Shown here: piece after piece, positions 17,250 to 27,218 of the stretch
Layout: every line of letters begins with the position of its first letter
Numbering within the stretch: the first letter of the stretch is position 1
The notes under the pieces: generated by a model
What the model was told of the DNA's origin: nothing
The model's database searches: none
Seen by the model: the letters and a program-made list of their open reading frames with translations, nothing else
DNA from: Ruegeria sp. Alg231-54
GTDB lineage: Bacteria > Pseudomonadota > Alphaproteobacteria > Rhodobacterales > Rhodobacteraceae
Direction: 5' to 3'
Assembly (NCBI RefSeq): GCF_900143525.1
Contig: NZ_FREZ01000009.1
Span: 7 to 64,006, forward strand
DNA length: 64,000 nucleotides
Program-made: the position numbers and the translations under genes

Positions 17250-18455
17250 ATGGCCAAAAAATCTGTCCTTTTGAGCACGCGAGTGGCGACCATGGACGAT
17301 GGCGCCGAACCTTATGGGATGGTTCAGGACGCAGCACTTGCTGTTGATGGTGAGAAAATTGCCTGGATCGGGTCTCGGAATGCACTGCCTGCTGACTACT
17401 CTGACTGGCCGACCGTGGACTATGGCGACCGGCTGATAACGCCGGCGCCAATCGACGCCCACACCCATGTCGTCTTTGGTGGTAACAGGGCGGTCGAGTT
17501 CGAAATGCGCCTGAATGGTGCCTCATATGAAGAGATTGCGCGCGCAGGTGGTGGAATTCTGTCGACTGTCACAGCGACCCGTTCGGCCAGCGAAGAGGCC
17601 CTGTTAGAGGATGCCCTGACGCGAGTGGACGCCCTGCTGACTGAGGGCGTGTCGTGCATCGAGGTCAAGTCGGGCTATGGTCTGGACACCGATTCAGAGC
17701 TCAAGATGCTGCGCGTCGCACGTCGGATCGGCGAGGTGCGCCCGGTGCGAGTGAAAACAAGTTTTCTAGGAGCACATGCGGTGCCGCCTGAGTTTCAGGG
17801 GCGCGCCAATACCTACATTCGCGATCTGTGCATCCCGACTCTGCGTTTGGCGCATGAAGAGGGGCTGGTGGATGCCGTTGATGGCTTTTGCGAGGGGATC
17901 GCCTTTGATCCGTCTCAGATCGCCAAGGTCTTCGATGTGGCGAAAGAATTGAATCTTCCGGTCAAGTTGCATGCAGAGCAGCTTTCGAACCTCGGAGGGG
18001 CAGCCTTGGCGGCTTCGTACGGGGCGTTGTCGGCAGATCATATCGAATATCTGGACGAAGCGGGAGTGGCCGCCATGGCACAAGCCGGAACCGTGGGCGT
18101 GCTGCTGCCCGGGGCGTTCTATACGCTGCACGAAACGCAGGTGCCGCCGGTTGAACTGCTGCGCCAGTATGGGGTGCCGATTGCGCTGGCGACGGATTGC
18201 AACCCAGGCTCGTCTCCTTTGACGTCGCTTCTGCTGACCATGAACATGGCCTGCACCTTTTTTCGCCTGACGCCGGAAGATGCATTGGCTGGCGTGACTC
18301 GCTATGCGGCGCAAGCCTTGGGCCTGACCGACAATGGCACAATAACTGAAGGCAAACGCGCGGACCTGACGGTATGGGACATCACGCACCCAGCCGAACT
18401 GTCCTATCGGATCGGCTTCAACCCGCTGCACACCCGCATTTTCGGAGGATTGTAA
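17250..18455 (+). CDS. hutI: Imidazolonepropionase
   Basis: A 401-residue amidohydrolase that opens imidazolone propionate to N-formimidoyl-glutamate, third step of histidine degradation. The metal site shows as [13 protein letters not shown], then [23 protein letters not shown], and DCNPGSSP near the C-terminus; all are HutI hallmarks. Its stop overlaps the hutH start by one base (TAATG). First gene of the hutIHGU operon. Confidence 0.96.
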   Translation: MAKKSVLLSTRVATMDDGAEPYGMVQDAALAVDGEKIAWIGSRNALPADYSDWPTVDYGDRLITPAPIDAHTHVVFGGNRAVEFEMRLNGASYEEIARAGGGILSTVTATRSASEEALLEDALTRVDALLTEGVSCIEVKSGYGLDTDSELKMLRVARRIGEVRPVRVKTSFLGAHAVPPEFQGRANTYIRDLCIPTLRLAHEEGLVDAVDGFCEGIAFDPSQIAKVFDVAKELNLPVKLHAEQLSNLGGAALAASYGALSADHIEYLDEAGVAAMAQAGTVGVLLPGAFYTLHETQVPPVELLRQYGVPIALATDCNPGSSPLTSLLLTMNMACTFFRLTPEDALAGVTRYAAQALGLTDNGTITEGKRADLTVWDITHPAELSYRIGFNPLHTRIFGGL

Positions 18456-19990
18456 TGAAGACCTTGTCGCTTGTGCCCGGTCAGGTTACGCTGTCGGATC
18501 TGTCCGAAGTGTATTGGTCGCAGCCAGTAGTATCGCTGGATGACGGGTGCAAACCCAAGGTGGAGGCTGCAGCCAATCGCATTCTCGAAGCTGCGGCCGG
18601 GGAAGACCCGGTTTATGGCGTTAACACCGGGTTCGGAAAGCTGGCCAGCCACAAGATCGCGGCCAAGGACACTTCGACTCTTCAGCGCAACCTGATCCTG
18701 AGCCATTGCTGCGGCGTTGGTTCGACCGTGCCACGCCGTGTGACCCGGCTGATGATGACGCTAAAGCTGTTGTCCTTCGGACGTGGAGCATCGGGTGTGC
18801 GTTGGGAGCTGATCGAACTGCTGCAGCAGATGCTGGCCAAGGGTGTGACCCCGGTTATTCCGGCGCAGGGGTCGGTCGGGGCCTCTGGCGACCTTGCGCC
18901 TCTGGCGCATATGACAGCCGTGGTCATTGGAGAAGGTGAAGCCGAGGTTGACGGAACCATCCTGCCGGGGGGAAAAGCGCTAAAATCAGCTGGATTAGAG
19001 CCTATTCAACTCGGTCCAAAGGAAGGGCTTGCCTTTATCAACGGCACGCAATTCTCGACTGCTTTTGCGCTGGCCGGTTTGTTCGAAGCCTGGCGTGCAG
19101 CGCAAAGTGCGCTGGTCATCTCGGCCCTGTCGACGGATGCGATCATGGGGTCGACCGCGCCCTTGCAGCCCGAAATCCATACCCTGCGAGGGCACCGCGG
19201 CCAGACCGAAGCCGCCAGCGCCATGCGTGCCACACTGGCCGGGTCCGAGATCCGCGAAAGCCACCGGGATGGCGACACACGCGTTCAGGACCCTTATTGC
19301 ATCCGCTGCCAACCGCAAGTCACCGGCGCGGCCATGGACGTCATGCGCCAAGCGGCCACCACGCTTGAGATCGAGGCGAACGCGGCCACCGATAACCCGC
19401 TGGTTCTGACTGAGGCGGGTGCCATCGTTTCAGGTGGAAACTTTCATGCCGAACCTGTGGGCTTTGCCGCAGACATGATTGCGCTGGCGGTGTCCGAGGT
19501 CGGCGCGATTGCGCAGCGGCGCATTGCCTTGATGGTCGACCCGACGCTCAGCTTTGATCTGCCGCCGTTCCTGACGCCTGATCCCGGCCTGAACTCGGGT
19601 CTGATGATTGCCGAAGTCACGACCGCCGCCTTGATGAGCGAGAACAAGCACCTTGCCAATCCTTGCGTGACTGACAGCACACCGACCTCGGCCAACCAGG
19701 AGGATCACGTGTCGATGGCTGCACATGGCGCGCGGCGTCTGACGCGGATGGTCGAAAACCTGAACTACATTCTTGGTGTTGAGTTGCTTTGTGCCACTCA
19801 GGGGGTGGAGTTCCGCGCACCGCTGGCAACCAGCGAACTGTTGCAACGGGTCATGAATAGGGTGCGGGCAGAGATCCCAACACTGAACGAAGACCGCTAT
19901 TTGGCACCCGATCTGGAAACGTCCAAGTGTTTGGTGGCTGAGGGTGACATCCTTGGGGCAGTGGGTGCCCAGATGCCGGGGCTGTTCTGA
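18455..19990 (+). CDS. hutH: Histidine ammonia-lyase
   Basis: A 511-residue enzyme that removes ammonia from histidine to give urocanate. The MIO prosthetic group forms from Ala-Ser-Gly in [33 protein letters not shown] and [15 protein letters not shown] are further family signatures. The start at 18455 follows GGAGGA at 18444-18449 and overlaps the hutI stop; the ORF is open further upstream but inside hutI. Its stop overlaps the hutG start. Confidence 0.97.
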   Translation: MKTLSLVPGQVTLSDLSEVYWSQPVVSLDDGCKPKVEAAANRILEAAAGEDPVYGVNTGFGKLASHKIAAKDTSTLQRNLILSHCCGVGSTVPRRVTRLMMTLKLLSFGRGASGVRWELIELLQQMLAKGVTPVIPAQGSVGASGDLAPLAHMTAVVIGEGEAEVDGTILPGGKALKSAGLEPIQLGPKEGLAFINGTQFSTAFALAGLFEAWRAAQSALVISALSTDAIMGSTAPLQPEIHTLRGHRGQTEAASAMRATLAGSEIRESHRDGDTRVQDPYCIRCQPQVTGAAMDVMRQAATTLEIEANAATDNPLVLTEAGAIVSGGNFHAEPVGFAADMIALAVSEVGAIAQRRIALMVDPTLSFDLPPFLTPDPGLNSGLMIAEVTTAALMSENKHLANPCVTDSTPTSANQEDHVSMAAHGARRLTRMVENLNYILGVELLCATQGVEFRAPLATSELLQRVMNRVRAEIPTLNEDRYLAPDLETSKCLVAEGDILGAVGAQMPGLF

Positions 19991-20808
19991 TGCAGGTGTT
20001 CAGTGTTCAGCGCGGGAATGGTCCGATTGTGCTGGGGCAGCCCCATGGCGGAACTTATGTGCCAGACGAAATAGCGGCCCGTCTGAATGACAACGGGCGC
20101 GGATTGGCCGATACGGACTGGCACATAAACAGGTTCTATAAAGAGACATTGGATGATGTCACGGTCGTGCAGTCGCACGTTCATCGCTACGTCATCGACG
20201 CTAATCGTGATCCGTTCGGAGCCTCGCTATATCCGGGCCAGAATACCACCACACTTGTGCCTCTGACCGATTTCGACGGGCAGCAGATCTGGAATGACGG
20301 GCAATCACCATCCGAGGATGAAGTCGAAGATCGACGGCGCAAATACCACGCACCTTATCACGCTGCCCTTCTGGATGAACTGAACCGCGTGCGGGACCGG
20401 CACGGAGTGGCGATCCTGTTTGATTGCCACTCGATCCGGTCGCTCATCCCGTTTCTGTTTGAAGGTGAGTTGCCAGAGTTCAACACTGGAACCAATGATG
20501 GGCTGACGTGTGACACGGCCATTGAGCAAGTCGTGCACGACGTTGCGAGCAAGGCCCAAGGGTTCACTTCGGTCCTGAATGGCCGGTTTCGCGGTGGATG
20601 GACCACCCGCCACTATGGTCGCCCTTCTGATGGCATACACGCCATCCAGATGGAGATCGCGCAGCGGGCTTACATGGACGAGACACCCCCGTGGACATGG
20701 CGCGAGGACCGTGCTGCGAACCTGCGCCCTCATTTGACAACTATGCTGACCCGCCTCAACGATCTTGCCCTCTCGGGCGCATTGACCAGACAAGGAGCCC
20801 AGAAATGA
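19990..20808 (+). CDS. hutG: N-formylglutamate deformylase
   Basis: A 272-residue zinc-dependent amidohydrolase of the FGase type, which splits N-formyl-glutamate into glutamate and formate. Seen: QPHGGTYVP at the start, VIDANRDP, an [10 protein letters not shown] segment with metal ligands, and [14 protein letters not shown]. It starts inside the hutH stop (TGATG) and ends in the hutU start (ATGA). It is the partner of HutF; together they replace the one-step HutG(arginase-type) reaction. Confidence 0.93.
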   Translation: MQVFSVQRGNGPIVLGQPHGGTYVPDEIAARLNDNGRGLADTDWHINRFYKETLDDVTVVQSHVHRYVIDANRDPFGASLYPGQNTTTLVPLTDFDGQQIWNDGQSPSEDEVEDRRRKYHAPYHAALLDELNRVRDRHGVAILFDCHSIRSLIPFLFEGELPEFNTGTNDGLTCDTAIEQVVHDVASKAQGFTSVLNGRFRGGWTTRHYGRPSDGIHAIQMEIAQRAYMDETPPWTWREDRAANLRPHLTTMLTRLNDLALSGALTRQGAQK

Positions 20809-22487
20809 GCGATCCGCGCAAAAACACTCGCGACATCTATCCGCCGACCGGCCCCGAGTTGAACACCAAAAGCTGGATGACCGAGGCCCCACTACGGATG
20901 TTGATGAACAACCTGCACCCAGATGTGGCCGAGAACCCGCACGAACTAGTCGTCTATGGTGGCATCGGACGCGCGGCCCGCACGTGGGAAGATTTCGACA
21001 CTATTGTTGCCGGTTTGAAGGATTTGGAGGAAGATGAGACGCTGATCGTCCAGTCCGGCAAGCCGGTCGCGATCATCCGCACGCACAAGGATGCGCCGCG
21101 GGTGCTGATCGCCAATTCCAACCTCGTCCCACATTGGGCGACCTGGGATCACTTCAACGAGCTCGATAAGAAGGGCCTGATGATGTACGGCCAGATGACC
21201 GCTGGTTCGTGGATCTATATTGGGACGCAGGGTATCGTTCAGGGCACCTATGAGACCTTTGCCGAGGCAGGGCGTCAGCACTACGACGGTGACCTGACAG
21301 GCAAGTGGATTCTGACCGGAGGTCTGGGTGGAATGGGCGGCGCACAGCCGCTGGCGGCCGTGTTCGCAGGCGCCTCATGTCTGGCTGTTGAGTGTAACCC
21401 GGACAGCATCGATTTCCGCCTGCGGACCAAATACCTCGACGAAAAGGCCGAAACGCTGGACGAAGCGCTTGAGATGATCGACTGCTGGACCAAGGCGGGC
21501 GAAGCGAAGTCGGTTGGTCTACTGGGCAATGCGGCTGAGGTTTTCCCCGAGATCTACGCCAGGATGCAGGCGGGCGGGATGCGTCCAGATATTGTTACCG
21601 ACCAGACCAGCGCGCATGATCCGATCAACGGCTATCTGCCATTGGGCTGGACCATGGGCGAATGGCGCGAGAAGCGTGAAACAGACCCTAAAGAGGTGGA
21701 AAAGGCCGCTCGCGCCTCGATGAAGCAGCATGTCGCGGCGATGGTGGACTTCTGGAATGCGGACGTTCCGACGCTGGATTACGGCAATAACATCCGGCAG
21801 GTCGCGCAGGATGAGGGGCTTGAGAATGCCTTTGCCTTCCCCGGCTTTGTACCCGCTTATATCCGCCCGCTGTTCTGCAAAGGCATCGGCCCGTTCCGCT
21901 GGTGTGCTCTGTCGGGCGACCCCGAGGACATCTACAAAACCGATGCCAAGATGAAGGAATTGTTCCCCGAGAATGAGCACCTGCATCGCTGGATCGACAT
22001 GGCACAGGAACGGATCGCGTTTCAGGGTTTGCCTGCGCGTATCTGCTGGATTGGATTGGGTGACCGGCACCGCGCTGGGCTGGCGTTCAATGAAATGGTC
22101 GCCAATGGCGAGCTGAAGGCGCCGGTCGTGATTGGACGTGACCATCTGGACTCGGGATCGGTGGCCAGCCCCAACCGCGAGACTGAAGCGATGCTTGACG
22201 GCTCGGACGCCGTGAGCGACTGGCCGTTGCTGAATGCGCTGATCAACACAGCCAGCGGGGCAACATGGGTATCTCTGCATCACGGCGGCGGTGTCGGGAT
22301 GGGCTTTAGCCAACATGCGGGCGTGGTGATCTGTGCCGACGGCACCGAAGATGCCGCGCGGCGGTTGGAGCGCGTTCTGTGGAATGACCCGGCTTCGGGC
22401 GTTTGGCGCCATGCGGATGCTGGGTATGACGTCGCGAAGGATTGCGCGCGGGCCCACGGGCTGCGCTTGCCGGGTATTTTGGGCTAG
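20805..22487 (+). CDS. hutU: Urocanate hydratase
   Basis: A 560-residue enzyme that adds water to urocanate using a tightly bound NAD+ as electrophile. Recognised by [34 protein letters not shown], the [14 protein letters not shown] nucleotide-binding segment, and the late [13 protein letters not shown]. The ATG at 20805 overlaps the hutG stop and follows AAGGAG at 20792-20797. An open frame from 20691 is only overlap with hutG. It is the last gene of the operon. Confidence 0.97.
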   Translation: MSDPRKNTRDIYPPTGPELNTKSWMTEAPLRMLMNNLHPDVAENPHELVVYGGIGRAARTWEDFDTIVAGLKDLEEDETLIVQSGKPVAIIRTHKDAPRVLIANSNLVPHWATWDHFNELDKKGLMMYGQMTAGSWIYIGTQGIVQGTYETFAEAGRQHYDGDLTGKWILTGGLGGMGGAQPLAAVFAGASCLAVECNPDSIDFRLRTKYLDEKAETLDEALEMIDCWTKAGEAKSVGLLGNAAEVFPEIYARMQAGGMRPDIVTDQTSAHDPINGYLPLGWTMGEWREKRETDPKEVEKAARASMKQHVAAMVDFWNADVPTLDYGNNIRQVAQDEGLENAFAFPGFVPAYIRPLFCKGIGPFRWCALSGDPEDIYKTDAKMKELFPENEHLHRWIDMAQERIAFQGLPARICWIGLGDRHRAGLAFNEMVANGELKAPVVIGRDHLDSGSVASPNRETEAMLDGSDAVSDWPLLNALINTASGATWVSLHHGGGVGMGFSQHAGVVICADGTEDAARRLERVLWNDPASGVWRHADAGYDVAKDCARAHGLRLPGILG

Positions 22488-22515
22488 TTCGAAACAGACT
22501 CTGGCGATAATGCTG

Positions 22516-22536
22516 CACCTGCGATATGCGCAGGTG
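22516..22536. promoter_or_regulatory. Hairpin between hutU and serB
   Basis: A perfect 8-bp stem (CACCTGCG/CGCAGGTG) with a five-base loop lies 28 bases past the hutU stop and 20 bases before the serB start. No T-run follows on either strand, so it is a weak terminator at best. It may be part of the serB leader or a stabilising hairpin at the hut transcript end. Confidence 0.45.
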
Positions 22537-22555
22537 AGCTTGCCGGAGATTGAAT

Positions 22556-23434
22556 ATGTACGTTGCCACCCTGTTGACCAACCCCGATGTGTCTAATCTG
22601 GATTTGTCGCTGGTCGAGTCCTTGCGGAACGCATGGGGCGGTGGTGAGATCGTTTGGCTCAGCCCGGATGAAGCTGCAGATTTCCATCTAAACGAAATGC
22701 CGGGCAATCGGTGGGATGTCTGGGCGGACCTTCAGCAAATGGGCGTGGATCTGGTTGTCCAACCGGCCGAAGGCCGGCATAAGAAGATGCTGTTGGCCGA
22801 TATGGACAGCACCATGATCCAACAGGAATGCATCGACGAACTGGCGGATGAGGCCGGCGTTGGCGAACGCGTCAAGGACATTACCGCACGTGCGATGAAT
22901 GGCGAACTGGACTTTGAAGGCGCGCTGACCGAGCGGGTTGGCCTGCTGAAAGGTCTGGATGAAGCAGTGATCGGCAAAGTACTGGACGAACGCATCACTC
23001 TGATGCCTGGCGGCAAGGAACTGGTCGCGACGATGCGCCAGAACGGAAGCTATGCCGCCTTGGTCTCGGGCGGGTTCACGGCGTTTACTGCGAAAGTGGC
23101 CGAGGTGCTGGGGTTTGACGAGAACCGTGCCAATACCCTGCTGGCCCAAGACGGAAAACTGACCGGGGATGTGGCGCGACCCATTCTGGGGCGACAAGCC
23201 AAGGTGGATGCCTTGGAACAGATCACCGCGCGATTGGGTCTGCGTGAAGAAGACGTTATTGCCGTCGGCGACGGGGCCAACGATCTGGGGATGCTGCACT
23301 GCGCGGGAACAGGGGTGGCCCTGCATGCCAAGCCCACGGTTGCCGAGCAATGCGAGGTTCGGATCAACCATGGCGATCTGACGGCACTGCTGTATATACA
23401 GGGCTATAGCCGCTCGGAATTCGTGTCCGGTTAA
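22556..23434 (+). CDS. serB: Phosphoserine phosphatase
   Basis: A 292-residue HAD phosphatase that makes serine from phosphoserine. An N-terminal domain of ~75 residues precedes the catalytic core. Motif I is LLADMDSTMIQQECIDEL, motif II is ALVSGGFTAF, and motif III/IV is VIAVGDGANDLGML. The ATG at 22556 is preferred to the TTG at 22550, because GGAG at 22545-22548 is best spaced for it. It is separate from serC-serA but completes the pathway within this window. Confidence 0.95.
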   Translation: MYVATLLTNPDVSNLDLSLVESLRNAWGGGEIVWLSPDEAADFHLNEMPGNRWDVWADLQQMGVDLVVQPAEGRHKKMLLADMDSTMIQQECIDELADEAGVGERVKDITARAMNGELDFEGALTERVGLLKGLDEAVIGKVLDERITLMPGGKELVATMRQNGSYAALVSGGFTAFTAKVAEVLGFDENRANTLLAQDGKLTGDVARPILGRQAKVDALEQITARLGLREEDVIAVGDGANDLGMLHCAGTGVALHAKPTVAEQCEVRINHGDLTALLYIQGYSRSEFVSG

Positions 23435-23442
23435 AGGTCTTC

Positions 23443-23472
23443 CCTTTATTTAACGCACGTGTTAAATAAAGG
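23443..23472. promoter_or_regulatory. Perfect inverted repeat, likely ArsR-type operator
   Basis: CCTTTATTTAAC (23443-23454) and GTTAAATAAAGG (23461-23472) are exact 12-base inverted repeats around a six-base centre. The repeat ends two bases before the ATG of the ArsR-type gene. It covers the ribosome-binding region, so binding there would shut off the operon. Position and symmetry point to autoregulation. Confidence 0.75.
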
Positions 23473-23474
23473 CT

Positions 23475-23804
23475 ATGAACACTCTGATAAACGCTTTTTC
23501 TGCATTGTCCGATTCCACTCGGTTCTCGATTGTTGAGCAACTGATGCAGGACGGAGAGCTGCCTGCCGGTGACCTGATCCAAGGGCGCGGCATGTCGGGC
23601 GCAGCGATATCGCGCCACCTGAAAGTGCTGCGTGAGGCCGGATTGGTACAACAGCGCGTCCACGGCACCCAGCGGATGTATTCTGTCCAGCCTGACGGGC
23701 TGCGGGCGATTGCCGAATGGACGATTTCGAAACGTCAGTTCTGGGAAAACAGCCTCGATCGTCTGGGCGACCTCATTGAAAGGGAAAACTCATGGCCGAC
23801 CTGA
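23475..23804 (+). CDS. ArsR-family winged-helix regulator
   Basis: A 109-residue regulator with the ArsR fold (ALSDSTRFSIVEQLMQDGELPAGDLI, then GAAISRHLKVLREAGLVQQRVHGTQRMYSV). There is no cysteine metal-binding motif, so it is of the non-metal type often found with AHSA1/SRPBCC proteins. The gene starts right after a 12-base inverted repeat and overlaps the next gene by 13 bases. It probably represses its own operon. Confidence 0.92.
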   Translation: MNTLINAFSALSDSTRFSIVEQLMQDGELPAGDLIQGRGMSGAAISRHLKVLREAGLVQQRVHGTQRMYSVQPDGLRAIAEWTISKRQFWENSLDRLGDLIERENSWPT

Positions 23805-24220
23805 AACTGGAACGTGAGTTCCCGACCACCCCGGAAAACCTGTTTGCCTGGATCAGTGATGGGGCGAAACTGTTGCAGTGGTGGGGCCCCGAAGGGGTGC
23901 ATGTGCCCGAGCATGACCTGAATTTCTCACGCACGGGGCCCTGGTATTCAATAATGAAGAACGCAGAAGGCCAGACATTCAAGGTGTCCGGTCATGTCAC
24001 CCATGTTGATCCTCCCAATTCGGTTGGATTCACCTGGGCCTGGCATGACGATCAGGATCAGCGCGGGCCGGAAAGTCATGTGACGTTTTCGGTCGTTGCG
24101 GCCGAAAACGGGGCGCGGCTAGTGCTGGACCACCGCGAACTGGCAGATTCCGAGGCCGCGGCGAACCACAACATGGGCTGGACATCGTCGCTGGCCAAGC
24201 TTGAGGCGCAGTTGGGATAA
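23792..24220 (+). CDS. SRPBCC (AHSA1-like) domain protein
   Basis: A 142-residue START/SRPBCC-fold protein. Seen: FPTTPENLFAWISD, LLQWWGPEGVHVP, and the C-terminal NHNMGWTSSLAKLEAQLG pattern of the AHSA1-like polyketide-cyclase group. The fold makes a hydrophobic pocket; the ligand is unknown. ArsR plus SRPBCC pairs are a common, poorly understood module in bacteria. It overlaps the regulator gene by 13 bases and is followed by a YCII gene. Confidence 0.88.
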   Translation: MADLKLEREFPTTPENLFAWISDGAKLLQWWGPEGVHVPEHDLNFSRTGPWYSIMKNAEGQTFKVSGHVTHVDPPNSVGFTWAWHDDQDQRGPESHVTFSVVAAENGARLVLDHRELADSEAAANHNMGWTSSLAKLEAQLG

Positions 24221-24243
24221 GTTTTCATTAGGGAGGAAATAAG

Positions 24244-24564
24244 ATGCCACAATATTTGTTTGTCTATCACGGCGGAACCACACCAACCGACCCCGCCGAG
24301 GTCGAAGCAACTATGGCCGCCTGGGGCGCATGGTTTCAAGGCATGGCTGAGGCGCTGGACATTCCCGGCAACCCGGTTGGTCAATCCTATACGGTCAGCA
24401 ACGGAAGCGTCGTCGACAATGGCGGCGCAAACCCGGCCTCCGGTTTTACGGTCGTAAAGGCCGATAGCATTGATGCTGCGACCGAAATGGCCAAAGGGTG
24501 TCCGATGGTAGTCAACGGCTCAGGCTCGGTCGAAGTGGCCGAGGTGCATGAAATCGAAATGTAA
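24244..24564 (+). CDS. YCII-related domain protein
   Basis: A 106-residue protein starting MPQYLFVYHGG, with WGAWFQGM, a VVKADSIDAATEMAKGCPMV segment and a final VEVAEVHEIEM. This is the ferredoxin-like YCII/DGPF fold. Function is unknown for nearly all members. Preceded by GGGAGGAAATAAG as ribosome site. Third gene of the ArsR/SRPBCC/YCII operon. Confidence 0.85.
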   Translation: MPQYLFVYHGGTTPTDPAEVEATMAAWGAWFQGMAEALDIPGNPVGQSYTVSNGSVVDNGGANPASGFTVVKADSIDAATEMAKGCPMVVNGSGSVEVAEVHEIEM

Positions 24565-24566
24565 CC

Positions 24567-25565
24567 TTAGCCGTGAAACCCCGGCGCAGGTCTGATTACG
24601 CCGCATTCCAGCCCGCGACGGCTGTATTGTGTGGCGTTCATGAATTTGCGGGTGGCCGGGTGATCGGCCTCCAGCACACCTAGGCTGACAAGAATGGCTG
24701 CAATTGCGCATTCGCTGGCGCGGGTTGTGCCATCGGTGATCTTTAGCGCGACCCCCATTCTCTTTTCTGGAATGATGGCGATGAACACCGCCTCAGCCCC
24801 GGTTTTGATTGCGGCGCGGCCGTCCATGGCGCGCATTAACTCGGTGCAAGCGCGGCTTTCGCCCGCCACCAGTTCCGGGTGCTTGATCATCGCAGCCGTC
24901 AGTTGCTGTGCCGCGTCGCTGGCGCGGTCCGACCGATCTGCGGCCGAGGCAAACCACGCCATTGATCGTGCCAGCCCTACCAGCGAAGTGGCGAAATTCG
25001 GAGCCGAGCATCCATCGATTCCATAAGCCGGGCTGGCTTCCCCGGTCGTCTCTTCAAGCGCGGTCAGGCAAGCCTGTTGAACTGGGTGGTCGATTTCAAG
25101 GTATTCCGGACCGGCACCCATGTGCTGCGCGACCGTCAGAAACCCGCAATGCTTGCCCGAGCAATTGTTGTGGATCTGGCAGGGCGTGTCATCGGCAAGG
25201 ATCAGCCCGTCGCGCGCGGCCATGTCCTGCGGTTCTTGCGGACCGCAGCGCAGATCGTGTTCGGTCAAGCTCAAGTGATCCAGCCAGGCAGTAACCCTGT
25301 CGGTATGGATATGTGCGCCGCTATGCGAGGCACAGGCGAGGGCCAGATGCTCGGAGTTCAGGCCATATTTGGCGGCTGCACCCGATGTGATCAGCGGCAG
25401 CCCCTGGATCATTTTCGCAGACGAACGGGGATATATCACCGCATCCGGATCACCCCAGCTGCGTACAATTTGACCGCTGTCGTCGCAGATCACTGCATGG
25501 CCAAGATGCAGGCTTTCCAGTAAGGGGCCTCGCCATAGTTCTGTCATTGGTACCGGCTGCGTCAT
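24567..25565 (-). CDS. L-asparaginase, Rhizobium etli (thermolabile) type
   Basis: A 332-residue protein of the asparaginase II family found in R. etli and other alphaproteobacteria, unrelated to the E. coli enzymes. Family features are visible: SGHA-like start (HLGHAVICDDSG), YPRSSAKMIQGLPL with the catalytic Ser-Lys pair, CASHSGAHIHTDRV, CQIHNNCSGKHCGFL, and YGIDGCSAPNFA. It hydrolyses asparagine to aspartate and ammonia. It is convergent with the YCII gene, with only two bases between stops. Confidence 0.9.
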   Translation of the reverse strand: MTQPVPMTELWRGPLLESLHLGHAVICDDSGQIVRSWGDPDAVIYPRSSAKMIQGLPLITSGAAAKYGLNSEHLALACASHSGAHIHTDRVTAWLDHLSLTEHDLRCGPQEPQDMAARDGLILADDTPCQIHNNCSGKHCGFLTVAQHMGAGPEYLEIDHPVQQACLTALEETTGEASPAYGIDGCSAPNFATSLVGLARSMAWFASAADRSDRASDAAQQLTAAMIKHPELVAGESRACTELMRAMDGRAAIKTGAEAVFIAIIPEKRMGVALKITDGTTRASECAIAAILVSLGVLEADHPATRKFMNATQYSRRGLECGVIRPAPGFHG

Positions 25566-25743
25566 CTGGCCCCTCCATTATATGCGCAAAAATCTGCCAA
25601 TCGCCCTTTCGCCTGTGGCGAAACCTGCGTTAGTGTGTGTATGTCGACAATCATCGGAATACGCAACTTACAGACGAACCGACAGAGTTCGAATGCGGTC
25701 TCGATGGGTATGAGGTATTAGGTCGAGCTAGGAGGCTGGACAG

Positions 25744-26277
25744 ATGGGATTAAAACTCGTCCGCACAATTGCGGGTCTGTGCGTGGCAGGAATGGCCACA
25801 ACCGCAATCGCTCAGCAGGCGACCAGCACCAATCGGGTTGCTGCGAAGACCGACTGGAGCGTTTTTGTGGAGAAAGATCCCACAGAGTGCTGGAGCGTAT
25901 CCGCGCCCAAAGAGACTGTGAACACCAAAGGTGGACGCGTGGTTTCGGTGCGCCGCAGCGACATCCTGTTGTTCGTGTTCTACCGCCCGAATGCCGAAGT
26001 CAAAGGTCAGGTGACCTTTACCGGCGGCTATCCTTTCGCGGCAGGATCGACGGTCACCCTTGAGATTGACGGCACCGAGTTCGCTTTGATCACCGAAGGT
26101 GAATGGGCCTGGCCGGCAACCGAAGGCGAAGACCTGAAGGTCGTCGCAGCGATGAAGCGCGGCACCGAGGCCGTTCTGACCGCCCGGTCCGAGCGCGGAA
26201 CCCAGACCAAAGACACGTTCTCGCTGTTGGGTTTCAGTGCTGCGATCGAAGACGCCGAAAAGCGCTGCACCCAATAA
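25744..26277 (+). CDS. Invasion-associated locus B (IalB) family protein
   Basis: A 177-residue secreted protein: a signal peptide (MGLKLVRTIAGLCVAGMATTAIA before QQ), then the IalB-type domain with TDWSVFVEKDPTECWSVS, RRSDILLFVFYRP, GYPFAAGSTVTLEIDG and a late TFSLLGFSAAIEDAEKRC. The paired cysteines may form a disulfide. The name comes from Bartonella, but the family is widespread in free-living alphaproteobacteria, where its envelope role is not known. Preceded by AGGAGG and followed by a terminator. Confidence 0.9.
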   Translation: MGLKLVRTIAGLCVAGMATTAIAQQATSTNRVAAKTDWSVFVEKDPTECWSVSAPKETVNTKGGRVVSVRRSDILLFVFYRPNAEVKGQVTFTGGYPFAAGSTVTLEIDGTEFALITEGEWAWPATEGEDLKVVAAMKRGTEAVLTARSERGTQTKDTFSLLGFSAAIEDAEKRCTQ

Positions 26278-26298
26278 GTAAGTAGAACAGGTTTACGC

Positions 26299-26325
26299 AG
26301 CCCCGTCATTTGGCGGGGCTTTTTC
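26299..26325 (+). terminator. Intrinsic terminator after the IalB gene
   Basis: An AGCCCCG/CGGGGCT stem with an eight-base loop is followed by TTTTC, 21 bases past the stop. Confidence 0.88.
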
Positions 26326-26447
26326 GTGGGCGATCGTGCATGCCATTTGATCTTTACGCCACGTCTCCCCCCCAGTTTGATCCGCATCAAGGCGAGCGAT
26401 CCGTTTTTCTGAACCAATCAGTTCAAATTTATGGAAGGAGCTTATCC

Positions 26448-26615
26448 ATGCTGAACAAACCTCTTGCCGCTGTGTTGGTGGTCGCCGCCGTATTTCTGAG
26501 TGCATGTGAAAAAAACAACGAAATATATCCGGTATCTGGCGAGCAATGCGGCCCGAAAGACCCCGTGCAAACTTTGGACGCGGATGATTGCGACATCCTA
26601 CCTGCAGGGATCTGA
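26448..26615 (+). CDS. Small lipoprotein, 55 residues
   Basis: A short gene with a strong ribosome site (GGAAGGAG at 26433-26440) eight bases before the ATG. The product has a typical lipoprotein signal: MLNKPLAAVLVVAAVFLSAC, where LSAC is the lipobox and Cys20 would be lipidated. The mature part is only ~35 residues, acidic, with two further cysteines (QCGPKD and DDCDIL) that could pair. A longer in-frame opening upstream crosses the terminator and is not used. Function unknown. Confidence 0.8.
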   Translation: MLNKPLAAVLVVAAVFLSACEKNNEIYPVSGEQCGPKDPVQTLDADDCDILPAGI

Positions 26616-26747
26616 CATGTTCACCTGACCTGATTCCTCGTAATCGTAATGCAGATAGTTCGGTCGCATCGGTTTGGCCTTTGCGGCCGACTTGCAATTG
26701 GGACTACGGCGCAACGCGTGCTACGGTGGCCACATACAAGGGTTCAT

Positions 26748-27140
26748 ATGTGGAAACGGATAATGCGTTACGTCTTGATTGCAGTGCTTTTCTCTTCGGC
26801 CGCGTGGGCAGATCCCAGCCTGGAATGTTTCGACGCAGGTTCGCAGGTCGAAATCGGAGCCTGCGTTGGGGAAATGGAGAAACGCGTGAATATGGCTGTT
26901 GAGACAAGCTATGGCTTCGCCATGCAGTCCGCAGTTGAGTTGGACGAGGTCACAGACCGTGTGGTCGCACAACCGGCACTTGAGGCTGCACAAGAGGCAT
27001 GGAGAGGATATCGCGATGCGCAATGTGAAGCAGTGGGGGCTTCATACGGTGGCGGCTCTGGTACCGGTATTGCCATTGCGTCCTGCCGCGTTGATCTGGG
27101 CCGGGCGCGTGTGGATGAATTGCTGCGCATGGCAAATTAA
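26748..27140 (+). CDS. Secreted LprI-like protein (DUF1311)
   Basis: A 130-residue protein with a signal peptide (cleavage after SSAAWA) and the cysteine pattern of the LprI/DUF1311 family: LECFDAG, IGACVGEM, a WRGYRDAQCEAVGA segment, then ASCRVDLGRARVDEL. Some relatives inhibit lysozyme or bind the wall; for this one the role is inferred only. Two starts are possible. The one at 26748 has AAGGG five bases upstream; an internal ATG at 26763 would give a shorter signal peptide. Confidence 0.82.
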   Translation: MWKRIMRYVLIAVLFSSAAWADPSLECFDAGSQVEIGACVGEMEKRVNMAVETSYGFAMQSAVELDEVTDRVVAQPALEAAQEAWRGYRDAQCEAVGASYGGGSGTGIAIASCRVDLGRARVDELLRMAN

Positions 27141-27218
27141 TGATACGAATTCTTTTGATCTTTGCGCGCGATCCTATATAGAGGCGCATCCCAAGCCCGA
27201 ATTCGTTGAGATAGCAAT

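Noticed and set aside
21519..22457. Open frame of 312 codons antisense to hutU
   Set aside because: hutU is certain on the + strand; the antisense product resembles no protein family.
25744..26277. IalB-like protein as evidence of a pathogen
   Set aside because: The family is widespread in non-pathogenic alphaproteobacteria, and nothing else here points to virulence.
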